This document shows, piece after piece, positions 33,120 to 41,528 of a DNA stretch of 64,000 bases. The position numbers and the translations under genes were made by a program. Positions within the stretch are counted from its first letter, which is position 1. The number at the start of each line of letters is the position of its first letter. Location: assembly GCA_963850605.1 (NCBI GenBank), contig CAWKLX010000003.1:124001-188000 (forward strand), read 5' to 3'. The notes beneath the pieces are model-generated. The model saw nothing but the letters and a program-made list of their open reading frames with translations. It was not told the DNA's origin and did not search any database. This DNA comes from BOG-908 sp963850605 (GTDB taxonomy: Bacteria; Pseudomonadota; Alphaproteobacteria; Acetobacterales; Acetobacteraceae).

Positions 33120-34211
33120 ATGATCGCCGAACGCGTGTTGATGAGTATGCTGATTGGCGGCATCGCGCTCGGGTGCGGCCTGGTGATCTATCCCTTCCTC
33201 TCGGCCGTTCTATGGGCGGCGATCCTGGTCTATTCGACCTGGCCGGTTTTCCGGTGGCTGACCGCCCAGCTGGGCCTGCCGCGTGCCTTGGCCGCGCTCA
33301 TCATGGTGGCGGTTTCCGCCCTGGTCATCGTCTTGCCGCTAGGGCTGGCCGTCCCGGGGGGCGCGGCCGACGTGAAGGCGTTGCGCGCGTCTCTGGAAGC
33401 CTGGCTGGCCGACATCCCGCCCGCGCCACATTGGCTGTCTAGCGTGCCGCTGGCCGGCTCGGTCCTGACCGACACCTGGAATGCCTGGGCGGCCGACCTG
33501 TCCAGCATGACCGCGTTTTTCCGCCCTTATCTCGGGATGTTCGCCGAGCGCGGCCTGTCACTGCTGCTAGGGGTGGCCGGCGGTTTGCTGCAGTTTTTCA
33601 TCGCCCTGTTCGTGGCCTTTTTCCTGTGGGTTTCGGGCGCCACCTTGGGCGCGCGGCTGCAGGCGCTGGTGCACCGCATCGCCGGGCGATACGGCCCCGG
33701 GCTGATCGCGACCACCACGCGCGCCGTGCGCGGCACCGTCTACGGCATACTCGGAACCGCCATTATCCAGGGTTTCCTGACCGCCTTCGGACTGAGTCTG
33801 GCGGGCGTGCCCCGCGTCGTGCTGCTCGGCACCGTCACCGCGTTTCTGGCGGTGCTGCCGGTGGGCGCGCCGCTGGTCTGGATTCCAGCCGGGCTGTGGC
33901 TTCTGGCCAGCAATCATACGGGACGAGGCATATTTCTTCTGATCTACGGTGTGGTGGTCGTGTCGGGTACCGACCATCTGATCAGGCCGTATTTCATCGC
34001 CCGCGGCGCGCAGATCCCGTTTTTGCTGACGGTTCTGGGTGTGCTGGGCGGGGTGCTGGCGTTCGGCGCGCTAGGCATTTTCTTGGGGCCGGTGCTGCTG
34101 GGGGTAGGATGGATGCTGGTGGCGGAGTTTGCGCGCAGTGCCGGTGCGGAGGTCGCCGTGACGGATTTCCCCCAACGCGCCATCCTGCCGGCCACCCGGG
34201 TTCAGCCCTGA
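33120..34211 (+). CDS. AI-2E family transporter / PerM-like permease
   Basis: A 363-residue membrane protein with about seven to eight helices. N-terminal helices LIGGIALGCGLVIYPFLSAV and AAILVYSTWPVFRWLTAQLG precede a helix that starts ALAALIMVAVSALVIVLPLG. The conserved central region GRYGPGLIATTTRAVRGTVY and GTAIIQGFLTAFGLSLAGVP and the C-terminal VSGTDHLIRPYFIARGAQIP, VLGGVLAFGALGIFLGPVLL are typical. The family includes exporters of autoinducer-2, sodium and other substrates; the substrate here is unknown. Divergent from the XRE regulator, which may control it. Confidence 0.85.
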   Translation: MIAERVLMSMLIGGIALGCGLVIYPFLSAVLWAAILVYSTWPVFRWLTAQLGLPRALAALIMVAVSALVIVLPLGLAVPGGAADVKALRASLEAWLADIPPAPHWLSSVPLAGSVLTDTWNAWAADLSSMTAFFRPYLGMFAERGLSLLLGVAGGLLQFFIALFVAFFLWVSGATLGARLQALVHRIAGRYGPGLIATTTRAVRGTVYGILGTAIIQGFLTAFGLSLAGVPRVVLLGTVTAFLAVLPVGAPLVWIPAGLWLLASNHTGRGIFLLIYGVVVVSGTDHLIRPYFIARGAQIPFLLTVLGVLGGVLAFGALGIFLGPVLLGVGWMLVAEFARSAGAEVAVTDFPQRAILPATRVQP

Positions 34212-34222
34212 CCGGCTGACAC

Positions 34223-35071
34223 ATGGACGCGGTGCGCGACGCAGGGGACATGATCGATTCGCGCCCGGCGTTGCGGGTGCGCACGCCGCGATGGCGGGTC
34301 TCGCGGGCCGCTGCGGAGCGCACGCGGCGTGGCGGGGTCGTGTCGGGCGCCCTTCATGTGGCGGTGCTGCTCGGCGTATGGTGGCTCAGCAGGGGCGGGA
34401 TGCCGGCCGCCGAGCAGCAGGCGCCGGCGTTTGCCGTGCAGTTCGAGGGCGCCGGTTCACCGGCACCTGGCCCTATCGCGCCCGAACCTCAGGCGCAGGT
34501 CAATCTGGGCGGGGCCGAACAGCTGCCTGCACCGCCCGAAGAGCGGCCGACCGAGCATGTGCCCGTACCACCGCCGGCGCGTCATTATGGCAGTGCGCTA
34601 CGGCCCAAGGCCGACCGCAATCCCTTCGCGCATGTCGTGCCTTTCGACCTCTCACAGCGCTCGTCGCGCCAGCCGGCGGCCGCCTCGCTCGGCCGCGGGC
34701 TCGATCTGTCGGCCGGCCCTGTCGTCGAACACGGCGCGCTGCACGATTCGGTGCGTCACGTCGTGGGCACCCACGGCATGTCGGACTGGGGTGAGGAGCT
34801 CCGCGAATTCGTCGAGGAACATAAGTATTATCCGCGTGAAGCGGCCGATAATGGCGAGCAAGGCTCGGCCGTGGTGCGGATGACGGTCAGCCGGGATGGC
34901 ACCGTCCGCAAATTGACGCTGATCAGCTCGTCCGGTTCGCATCTGCTCGACGCGGCCTGGATGGCGGTGTTCCGCGACAACAAGCTGCCGCCGTTCAACG
35001 ATGACATGCCCGAGAACGAGGTCACCTTCAGTTTCGAGCTGGATTACCACCTGATTTACGGCAGCCACTAA
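34223..35071 (+). CDS. TonB-like energy transducer
   Basis: A 282-residue protein of TonB architecture: a single N-terminal helix (SGALHVAVLLGVWWLSRGG), a Pro/Ala/Glu-rich periplasmic spacer (APGPIAPEPQAQVNLGG, PAPPEERPTEHVPVPPPARH), and a C-terminal TonB domain from ~residue 195 (LREFVEEHKYYPREAADNGE, GSAVVRMTVSRDGTVRKLTL). The helix lacks a His in the usual SxxxH pattern (here SGALH is close to it). No exbB or exbD genes are in the window. It would couple the inner membrane to an outer membrane receptor. It starts 11 bases after the permease stop, so the two are likely co-transcribed. Confidence 0.78.
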   Translation: MDAVRDAGDMIDSRPALRVRTPRWRVSRAAAERTRRGGVVSGALHVAVLLGVWWLSRGGMPAAEQQAPAFAVQFEGAGSPAPGPIAPEPQAQVNLGGAEQLPAPPEERPTEHVPVPPPARHYGSALRPKADRNPFAHVVPFDLSQRSSRQPAAASLGRGLDLSAGPVVEHGALHDSVRHVVGTHGMSDWGEELREFVEEHKYYPREAADNGEQGSAVVRMTVSRDGTVRKLTLISSSGSHLLDAAWMAVFRDNKLPPFNDDMPENEVTFSFELDYHLIYGSH

Positions 35072-35126
35072 CGCTTCTGTAAGAACTAGCTGCGTTGATA
35101 CTCCCCAAAACAAGGTTCACCCGTTC

Positions 35127-35477
35127 ATGATGACGAATTGCGCCATGGGAGTAGCGGCCGAACAGCGTGCCTGCGCGGCCTTGGCAGCCGATGGCTGGTC
35201 CATCCTGGGGCGGCGCATGCGCACCAACGCGGGGGAGGTGGATGCGGTGGCCGAAAAGGACGGTCTCGTCGCCTTCGTCGAGGTGAAAGCGCGCCCTACC
35301 CTGGCCATGGCCGCCGAAGCGCTTGGTGCGCGGCAGCAGGGCCGCCTGATGGCCGCCGCAGAAATCTTGCTCGGGGAGCATCCGCACTGGGGCAGGCAGG
35401 GCGTGCGCTTCGACGTCATGCTGGTCGACCGGCAAAGCCGGGTGCGCCGAATCGCCGATGCGTTCCGCCTGAACTGA
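35127..35477 (+). CDS. yraN: UPF0102 family protein YraN
   Basis: A 116-residue endonuclease-fold protein of the YraN family. The motif is GEVDAVAEKDGLVAFVEVKA, with Asp and the ExK of the restriction-endonuclease-like core, followed by GARQQGRLMAAAEILLGEHP and VRFDVMLVDRQSRVRRI. The biological role is not established. In many alphaproteobacteria it is next to rsmI and gshB; here gshB follows but rsmI is missing. Start at ATG 35127; internal ATGs are possible. Confidence 0.85.
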   Translation: MMTNCAMGVAAEQRACAALAADGWSILGRRMRTNAGEVDAVAEKDGLVAFVEVKARPTLAMAAEALGARQQGRLMAAAEILLGEHPHWGRQGVRFDVMLVDRQSRVRRIADAFRLN

Positions 35478-35560
35478 GGCAGGGGCAGGGTCTGCGCGGC
35501 CTCATTGCCGTTTGGCGGCTTCCTGCTACACGCGCCGCGATCATGGCACAGGACGGATCG

Positions 35561-36559
35561 ATGGTGGCTGGCGGGTTGCGGGTGGCCGTGCAGATGGACC
35601 CGATCGAGCGCATCAACATCGCGGGCGACAGCACCTTCGCCTTGATGCTGGAGGCCCAGGCACGCGGGCACGCTTTGTGGCACTACGAGGTTCGCCACCT
35701 TTCCCTGGGTGAGGGACCGCGCGACGTGGCGGCTGGCCCAGCCCTGCGCCTGACTGCGCGAGCACGCCGTGTCCATGTACAGAACGACGCGGCCTGCCCC
35801 GCGACATTCGGTGCCGAGCAACGCCTCGACCTCGCCAGCATGGACGTCGTGCTGATGCGCCAGGACCCGCCGTTCGACATGGCCTACATCACCGCGACAC
35901 ACATGCTGGAACATATTCAGCGCACGACTCTCGTCGTAAACGATCCGGTGGCCGTGCGGAATGCCCCCGAAAAATTGCTGGTCACCCATTATCCGGATCT
36001 GATGCCGCCCACGCTCATCACGTGGGACCCCGATGCCATCAGGGATTTCCGGGCGACCTGGGGAGACATCATCGTCAAACCGCTATTCGGCAACGGGGGC
36101 GCCGGCGTGTTCCGCATACGGCCCGATGACGAGAATCTCGCCTCCCTGCTCGAAATGTTTTTCGTCAGCTCACGTGAGCCGCTGATGATCCAGCGCTACG
36201 AACCGGCGGTGCGCCTGGGCGACAAACGGATCATTCTCGTGGATGGCGAGCCGGTCGGCGCCATCAACCGTGTGCCCGCGCAGGGCGAGGCGCGGTCGAA
36301 CATGCATGTGGGCGGCCGCGCCGAGCAGAGCCGACTGACCGCTCGCGAGCAGGAGATCTGCAACCGGATCGGACCGATGCTCCGCGACCGGGGACTTGTC
36401 TTCGTTGGCATCGACGTGATCGGCGATTGGCTAACCGAGATAAACGTGACCTCGCCCACCGGCTTGCAGGAGATCGCGCGTTTCGATGGCACCAACCCGG
36501 CTGGCCTGATCTGGGACCGAATTGAGCAGCGTCGTAGCCGGCACGAAAAGCTGAGCTAG
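35561..36559 (+). CDS. gshB: Glutathione synthetase
   Basis: A 332-residue ATP-grasp enzyme that joins gamma-glutamylcysteine and glycine. The N terminus LRVAVQMDPIERINIAGDST is characteristic. Other signatures are VVLMRQDPPFDMAYITATHM, DPVAVRNAPEKLLVTHYPDL, ATP-grasp parts IIVKPLFGNGGAGVFRI, IQRYEPAVRLGDKRIILVDG, and FVGIDVIGDWLTEINVTSPT. The ATG at 35561 is chosen because AGGA precedes it; the earlier ATG at 35543 has no site. Together with yraN this follows the usual order. Confidence 0.93.
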   Translation: MVAGGLRVAVQMDPIERINIAGDSTFALMLEAQARGHALWHYEVRHLSLGEGPRDVAAGPALRLTARARRVHVQNDAACPATFGAEQRLDLASMDVVLMRQDPPFDMAYITATHMLEHIQRTTLVVNDPVAVRNAPEKLLVTHYPDLMPPTLITWDPDAIRDFRATWGDIIVKPLFGNGGAGVFRIRPDDENLASLLEMFFVSSREPLMIQRYEPAVRLGDKRIILVDGEPVGAINRVPAQGEARSNMHVGGRAEQSRLTAREQEICNRIGPMLRDRGLVFVGIDVIGDWLTEINVTSPTGLQEIARFDGTNPAGLIWDRIEQRRSRHEKLS

Positions 36560-36909
36560 CTCGCCTCACCTCGCCCCAGCCATTTCGCGGCAAGCACGCC
36601 AGCGCCGGCGACGATGACGAGCAGGATGCTCGGTGGCTCGGGCACTGGCACCGGGCGGCCGCCGGGATCACCTCGCGGGCCTGGTGGAACTGGACCGGTG
36701 ACACCAGGGTCCGATGCGCTTCGGCTGGGTTGGGTGATTACGGGAGACGGTGGTGCCAATCCTGACAGCGTGGCAGCACCTGCACCGGCCAGTCCGACCG
36801 CTGTCAGCACGGCCGCGGCCTTGGCCAGGGCGGCCATCTTGCCGGACACCGTAGCCGCGCGCGGGAGCCGGCCCGCGGGCATCGCCGGCAAGCCGCCATC
36901 CCGCGCCAT
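36556..36909 (-). CDS. Small PEP-CTERM-like anchored protein
   Basis: About 117 residues. The N-terminal region carries a hydrophobic segment (AAVLTAVGLAGAGAATLSGL) that could be a signal peptide. The middle is Pro/Gly-rich. The C terminus is VPVPEPPSILLVIVAGAGVL followed by AAKWLGRGEAS, which has the tripartite PEP-CTERM pattern: a PEP motif, a hydrophobic helix and an Arg near the end. Such proteins are sorted by exosortases to the cell surface. No exosortase gene is in the window. The start at 36909 is tentative; another ATG is at 36837. It ends in a four-base overlap with the convergent gshB stop region. Confidence 0.5.
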   Translation of the reverse strand: MARDGGLPAMPAGRLPRAATVSGKMAALAKAAAVLTAVGLAGAGAATLSGLAPPSPVITQPSRSASDPGVTGPVPPGPRGDPGGRPVPVPEPPSILLVIVAGAGVLAAKWLGRGEAS

Positions 36910-37167
36910 TTCCGGCCTGCCGCACGCGACCGATTGGGTGCGATGCACACCGGATTGCGCCGCGTGCACGTGCACCCGATGCCTGATACGGCCGACGATG
37001 CGGTGGGCGCGATGATAGCTGGGCAGGCCGCTGTTCGGATGCGCCGAGACGGACGTAGGCAGGCAGGGGTCCTCGGCCACGGCACCACTCCATTCCGCCA
37101 ACGCGGGCGTGTGTGGAGCTATGATCCTGTAATTGACTTAGCAGGACGTTAAGCCGAAGCCTCCGCC

Positions 37168-37807
37168 CTATTCCCGGGCCAGCAGCCTGTCGTTGACGAA
37201 GCTGGACATGCGCGAGGCCGAAAAATCCGCGCGGAGACGGCCTTCGTCATACGACGTGCTCACCCAATCCAGAAATGGGATGCGCCCCTCCGCCTCGCGC
37301 GCATAAAGGCGGAAAAACGCGTCCAGAATACCGGTGCGCGAGCGGCTGAAATGGCCGTACCGCCAGGAGAGCTGGGCCAAGGCCTGAGCGGCGCTGCCAC
37401 CCTCGAACAAGTATGGCCAGACCAGCCGCAAGGCCGGCCCGGTCGGCGCCGGATTTGCAATGCATCAGGGCCGGCGTTTGCAGGTCTCGATAGATGTCAG
37501 CGAAACGCAGGATGCGCTCGCGGTGCGGCGCGCCGCGGCTCTCGAACGCCATGTCAACATGCGTCAGGCCCAAGCGCTGTGCGCCGCCTCGCGCGACAAG
37601 GCGTCGGACCCGCATTGGCGGTGGCCGCGCAGATTGATCAGGGTGCGCAGTCCAAGCCGATGCTTCGCGGCCGCCAGCCGCGCCTGGCGTCGGATGGTTG
37701 GACCGGTACAGCTTCCCGGGAATGACCTCGGCGAAGTTGTCCCAAACTAGACGAAAAACGGCATGATCGACCAGCAGCGAATCCGACCAGGCGCGCAGCG
37801 CGCCCAT
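37168..37807 (-). CDS. Tyrosine/dual-specificity phosphatase-like protein, interrupted by three indels
   Basis: About 212 residues after removing bases at 37684 and 37408 and adding one near 37576. The N-terminal ALRAWSDSLLVDHAVFRLVW and GKLYRSNHPTP, central DMAFESRGAPHRERILRF, and active-site loop LMHCKSGADRAGLAAGLAIL with the Cys and Arg of the CX5R signature are clear, as is the C-terminal WRYGHFSRSRTGILDAFFRL and FVNDRLLARE. Similar proteins in this family of bacteria are annotated as tyrosine phosphatase family. Substrate unknown; a polysaccharide or lipid phosphate is possible. It lies 89 bases after sdhB on the same strand and may share its transcript. The start at ATG 37807 is uncertain. 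Confidence 0.65.
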
Positions 37808-37896
37808 GCCGGGTGCGAGGTCACCGAGAGAACAATTTTCCGGCTTCCCGTCGTCAATCGACGGAGACTGAACCAGCCTGCCATGCCCTGGCAGAC

Positions 37897-38676
37897 CTAG
37901 CTGCCGCTCCACGATCATCTGCTTGATCTCCTGAATCGCCTGCGCGGGGTTCAGGCCCTTGGGGCAGGTCTGCGTGCAGTTCATGATCGTGTGGCAGCGA
38001 TACAGCTTGAACGGATCCTCCAGCGCATCGAGCCGGGCGCCGGTATTCTCGTCGCGGCTGTCGGCAATCCAGCGATAGGCGGCCAGCAGGGTCGCCGGGC
38101 CCAGATACTTGTCACCGTTCCACCAGTAGCTGGGGCAGGAGGTGGTGCAGCAATAGCACAGGATGCACTCCCACATGCCGTCGAGCTTGGCGCGCTCCTC
38201 GCGGCTCTGCAGGCGCTCGCCGTCCGGCGGGGCAGGGCTGTCGGCCTGCAGCCAGGGTTGGATCGACTGCAGCTGGGCATAGGCGGTGGACAGATCGGGC
38301 ACCAGGTCCTTGATCACCGGCATATGCGGCAGCGGATAGATGGTGACCGCGCTTCTTCACTTCGGCGGTCGGCTTCAGGCAGGCCAGCGTGTTGCCGCCA
38401 TCGATGTTCATGGCGCAGCTGCCGCAGATGCCTTCGCGGCAGGAGCGGCGGAAAGTGAGCGTCGGGTCGATCTCGTTCTTGATGTAGATCAGCGCGTCCA
38501 GCACCATCGGCCCGACGCGGTCGAGATCGAGCGTGTAGGTGTCGAGACCGGATTTTGCCCGTCATCGGGATTCCAGCGATAGACGCGGAATTCCTTCATG
38601 CGCTTGGCGCCCGCAGGCGCCTTGAAAGTGCGGCCGCGCCCGACCGGCTGTTCTTCGGAAGCGTAAGCTCGACCAT
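37897..38676 (-). CDS. sdhB: Succinate dehydrogenase iron-sulfur subunit, interrupted by four indels
   Basis: About 259 residues when bases near 38645 and 38550 are added and those at 38351 and 37900 removed; this keeps one frame from MVELTLPKNSR to the TAG after IVERQ. The 2Fe-2S Cys are in FRRSCREGICGSCAMNIDGG followed by NTLACLKP; the 4Fe-4S and 3Fe-4S Cys are in WECILCYCCTTSCPSYWWNG and CHTIMNCTQTCPKGLNPAQA. It transfers electrons from SdhA to quinone at the inner membrane. As written, the frame does not stop and reads into the phosphatase gene. It is the fourth gene of sdhCDAB. Confidence 0.9.
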
Positions 38677-38690
38677 TGATATCGATCTCT

Positions 38691-40506
38691 CTAATAAACC
38701 CGCTTCTTGGGCGGAAAGACCTGGACCTCGTTGGTCAGCGTCTGCATGCGCACCGGGCGGTAACCGAGTGCACGTCGCCATTGTCGTCCACCCAGCCAGC
38801 GAATGCTTCATCCAGTTCGCGTCGTCACGGTCCGGATAATCGTCATGCGCCTGCGCGCCACGGCTTTCCTGGCGCGCCTCGGCGCTCACCATCGTGGCCG
38901 CCGCGTTGCGCACCAGGTTCTGCAATTCCAGCGCCTCGACCAGGTCGGAATTCCAGATCAGTGCTGCGGTCGGTCACCGCCATGTCGGACAGTCCGCCCC
39001 AGAGCTGGTGCAGCTTGTCCACGCCCTCGGTCAGGCTGCGTGCTGCTGCGAAAAACGGCGGCGTGCTTCTGCATCGTGCGCTGCAACGTCTCGCGCAACT
39101 GGGCAACGCCGGTGCCGCCGCTGGCATGGCGCGTCCAGTCGAACCGGTCCAGGCTGGCCTCGCCGGCCCGCGGCGGCAGCGGCGCCTGGCTGGCGCCCGG
39201 CGTCACCACCTGGGCCGCCCGATGGCCGGCGGCACGGCCGAACACCACCAGATCGAGCAGCGAGTTGGTGCCCAGACGGTTGGCGCCATGCACGGACACG
39301 CAGGCCGCCTCGCCCACCGCCATCAGCCCGGGCACGGTCGCGTCCGGATCGTTGCGCGTCGGGTTGATGCACCTCGCCATGATAGTTCGTGGGAATGCCG
39401 CCCATGTTGTAGTGCACGGTCGGCAGCACCGGGATCGGCGCCTTGGTCACGTCCACGCCCGCGAACACCCGCGCCGTCTCCGAAATGCCGGGCAGCCGCT
39501 CGTGCAGCAGGTCGGCGCCAAGATGTTCCAGATGCAGCAGGATGTGGTCCTTGTTCGGACCCACGCCGCGGCCTTCATTGATCTCGATGGTCATCGAACG
39601 GCTGACCACGTCGCGGCGACGCCAGATCCTTCGCCGAGGGGGCATAGCGCTCCATGAAGCGCTCGCCCTCCGAGTTGGTCAGGTAGCCGCCTTCGCCGCG
39701 CGCGCCCTCGGTGATCAGGCAGCCGGCAGGGAAGATGCCGGTCGGGTGGAACTGCACGAACTCCATGTCCTGCGTCGGCAGGCCGGCGCGCATCGCCATG
39801 CCGCCGCCATCGCCCGTGCAGGTATGGGCGCTGGTGCAGGACAGATAGGCGCGGCCATATCCGCCCGTCGCCAGGATCACGAGCTGGGCGCGGAAGCGAT
39901 GGATCGTGCCGTCCTCAAGGCACCAGGCAGTCACGCCCCGGCAGACGCCCTCATCGTCCATGATCAGGTCGAGCGCGAGATATTCGATGAAGAACTCGAC
40001 CTCGTGCTTCAGGCATTGCTGATACAGCGTGTGCAGCATGGCATGGCCGGTGCTGTCGGCCGCTGCACAGGCGCGCATGCGCCGGTTCCCTGCCGATAAT
40101 CCTTCATATGGCCGCCGAACGGCCGCTGATAGATGCGGCCGTCCTCGGTGCGGCTGAACGGCATGCCGAAATGCTCCAGCTCATACACCGCCGGTGCCGC
40201 CTCGCGGCACATATACTCGATGGCGTCCTGGTCGCCCAGCCAGTCCGACCCTTTCACGGTGTCGTACATGTGCCAGCGCCAATCGTCCTCGCCCATGTTC
40301 CCCAGCGACGCGCCGATGCCGCCTTGCGCGGCCACCGTATGCGAGCGAGTCGGAAACACTTTGGTCAGACACGCCGTCTTCAGCCCGGCCGCGCCCGTGC
40401 CCAGCGTGGCCCGCAGGCCGGATCCGCCAGCGCCCACCACCACCACGTCGTACGTGTGGTCGATGACGGTGTAGGCGCCGTGCGACGGCTTGCTGATCGC
40501 GTTCAT
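38691..40506 (-). CDS. sdhA: Succinate dehydrogenase flavoprotein subunit, interrupted by eight indels
   Basis: About 603 residues when extra bases at 40095, 40079, 39616, 39369, 39038 and 38962 are removed and bases near 38796 and 38768 are restored. FAD-binding and catalytic parts are all present: DVVVVGAGGSGLRATLGTGA, FPTRSHTVAAQGGIGASLGN, DDWRWHMYDTVKGSDWLGDQ, GHAMLHTLYQQCLKHEVEFF, LVILATGGYGRAYLSCTSAH, MEFVQFHPTGIFPAGCLITE with GARGEGGYL, and VHGANRLGTNSLLDLVVFGR. It oxidises succinate to fumarate. The ATG overlaps the sdhD stop by four bases. The number of indels in such a conserved gene, with every motif intact, argues for sequence error rather than decay. Confidence 0.9.
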
Positions 40507-40949
40507 GAATTGTGTTCGACCCTAATGCGCTGCCACACGGCGAGCTTGAGCACGGACACGGCGGCCAGCAGACCCAGCAGCAGGCAGGCGCCCTTGGTGG
40601 CCATGATCGCGGCTTCACGCCGTGGGATGGAGTGGATGTAGTCCTCGTACACCACCTGCAAGCCCAGATGCATGTGGTGGAAGGTCATCGCGACCAGCGC
40701 CAGCAGCAGGGTGGCGTTCCACGGCCGGCCGGCCCAGGCGGCGATCGCCGGCTGGTCGGCGCCCAGATGGGCCAGCACGGCGATCACGAACCATACCGTC
40801 AGCGGCACCAGGGCGACCGCCGTCAGCCGCTCGGCGCGCCAGTGGTGCGAGCCGGCATGCGCGGCGCCGGTGCCGCGCACCCGTCCGAGCTGGCTGCGCA
40901 TGACGGTGATCTGGGCAGCAGCGGTGCTGGTCTTCTGCGCGGCGCCCAT
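40503..40949 (-). CDS. sdhD: Succinate dehydrogenase membrane anchor subunit D
   Basis: A 148-residue membrane anchor with three helices. GSHHWRAERLTAVALVPLTV, ALVAMTFHHMHLGLQVVYED (with the heme-ligand His) and LLLGLLAAVSVLKLAVWQRI are typical of alphaproteobacterial SdhD. It helps bind heme b and quinone. The stop overlaps the sdhA ATG (ATGA). Confidence 0.92.
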   Translation of the reverse strand: MGAAQKTSTAAAQITVMRSQLGRVRGTGAAHAGSHHWRAERLTAVALVPLTVWFVIAVLAHLGADQPAIAAWAGRPWNATLLLALVAMTFHHMHLGLQVVYEDYIHSIPRREAAIMATKGACLLLGLLAAVSVLKLAVWQRIRVEHNS

Positions 40950-40952
40950 GGC

Positions 40953-41389
40953 TCAAGCCCCATCTGAACGTAGCCGGCCACCCACACACCCGCCGTGGCG
41001 AGTACCGTCAGACCCAGGATCGCCCAGGTGACCCAGTTGAGGTCGCGCTTGGCCAGGCCGTGGCCGGCGTCCCAGACAAGATGCCGTATGCCGCCGAAGA
41101 AATGGTAAAACAGCGAAGCCGTCCAGCCGAGCAGCAACAGCAGCCCCAGCGGCGAGGCGATGAACGACTGCACCGACGCGAATGCCGCGGGTCCGGACGC
41201 CGCCGCGGCAAGCCACCACACGAGCAGCAGCGCGCCGACCGAGAGCGCTATTCCGGTCGCGCGGTTCAGGATCGAGGCGACCATGGTGATCGGCCAGCGA
41301 TAGATGCCGATATGAGGGGAAACCGGGCGGCGGACCAGCGCCGCGGCGGTGTTCCGGCCAACCAGCGATGCGTCGCGTATGTCGGGCAT
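40953..41389 (-). CDS. sdhC: Succinate dehydrogenase cytochrome b556 subunit C, probable missing base near the 3' end
   Basis: About 145 residues. RPVSPHIGIYRWPITMVASI and NRATGIALSVGALLLVWWLA match the conserved N-terminal part; the heme-ligand His is in LFYHFFGGIRHLVWDAGHGL. Three helices are present. As written, the frame does not stop and overlaps sdhD by more than 120 bases. Adding one G in the GGGG run near 40960 gives GYVQMGA followed by TGA at 40953, four bases before the sdhD ATG, which is the expected operon spacing. First gene of sdhCDAB. Confidence 0.88.
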
Positions 41390-41528
41390 AAGGTGAGTGG
41401 GGCTCCGGGCCGGGCGTGGTGCGGTGCAGCGTCGATAGGATAATGGGGGTGGGGGGTCAAACCCGCCAGAGGCACACAGCCATGCCGGGTTGCCTGTGCC
41501 GGCCGTCTTGGTCCACCTGCCGCCGGGA

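Noticed and set aside
37247..38323. A natural SdhB-phosphatase fusion protein
   Set aside because: The fusion appears only because one base at 37900 hides a TAG right after IVERQ, the normal SdhB end.
38691..40506. Programmed frameshifting in sdhA
   Set aside because: Eight sites without slippery sequences or downstream structures, in a gene never known to use it.
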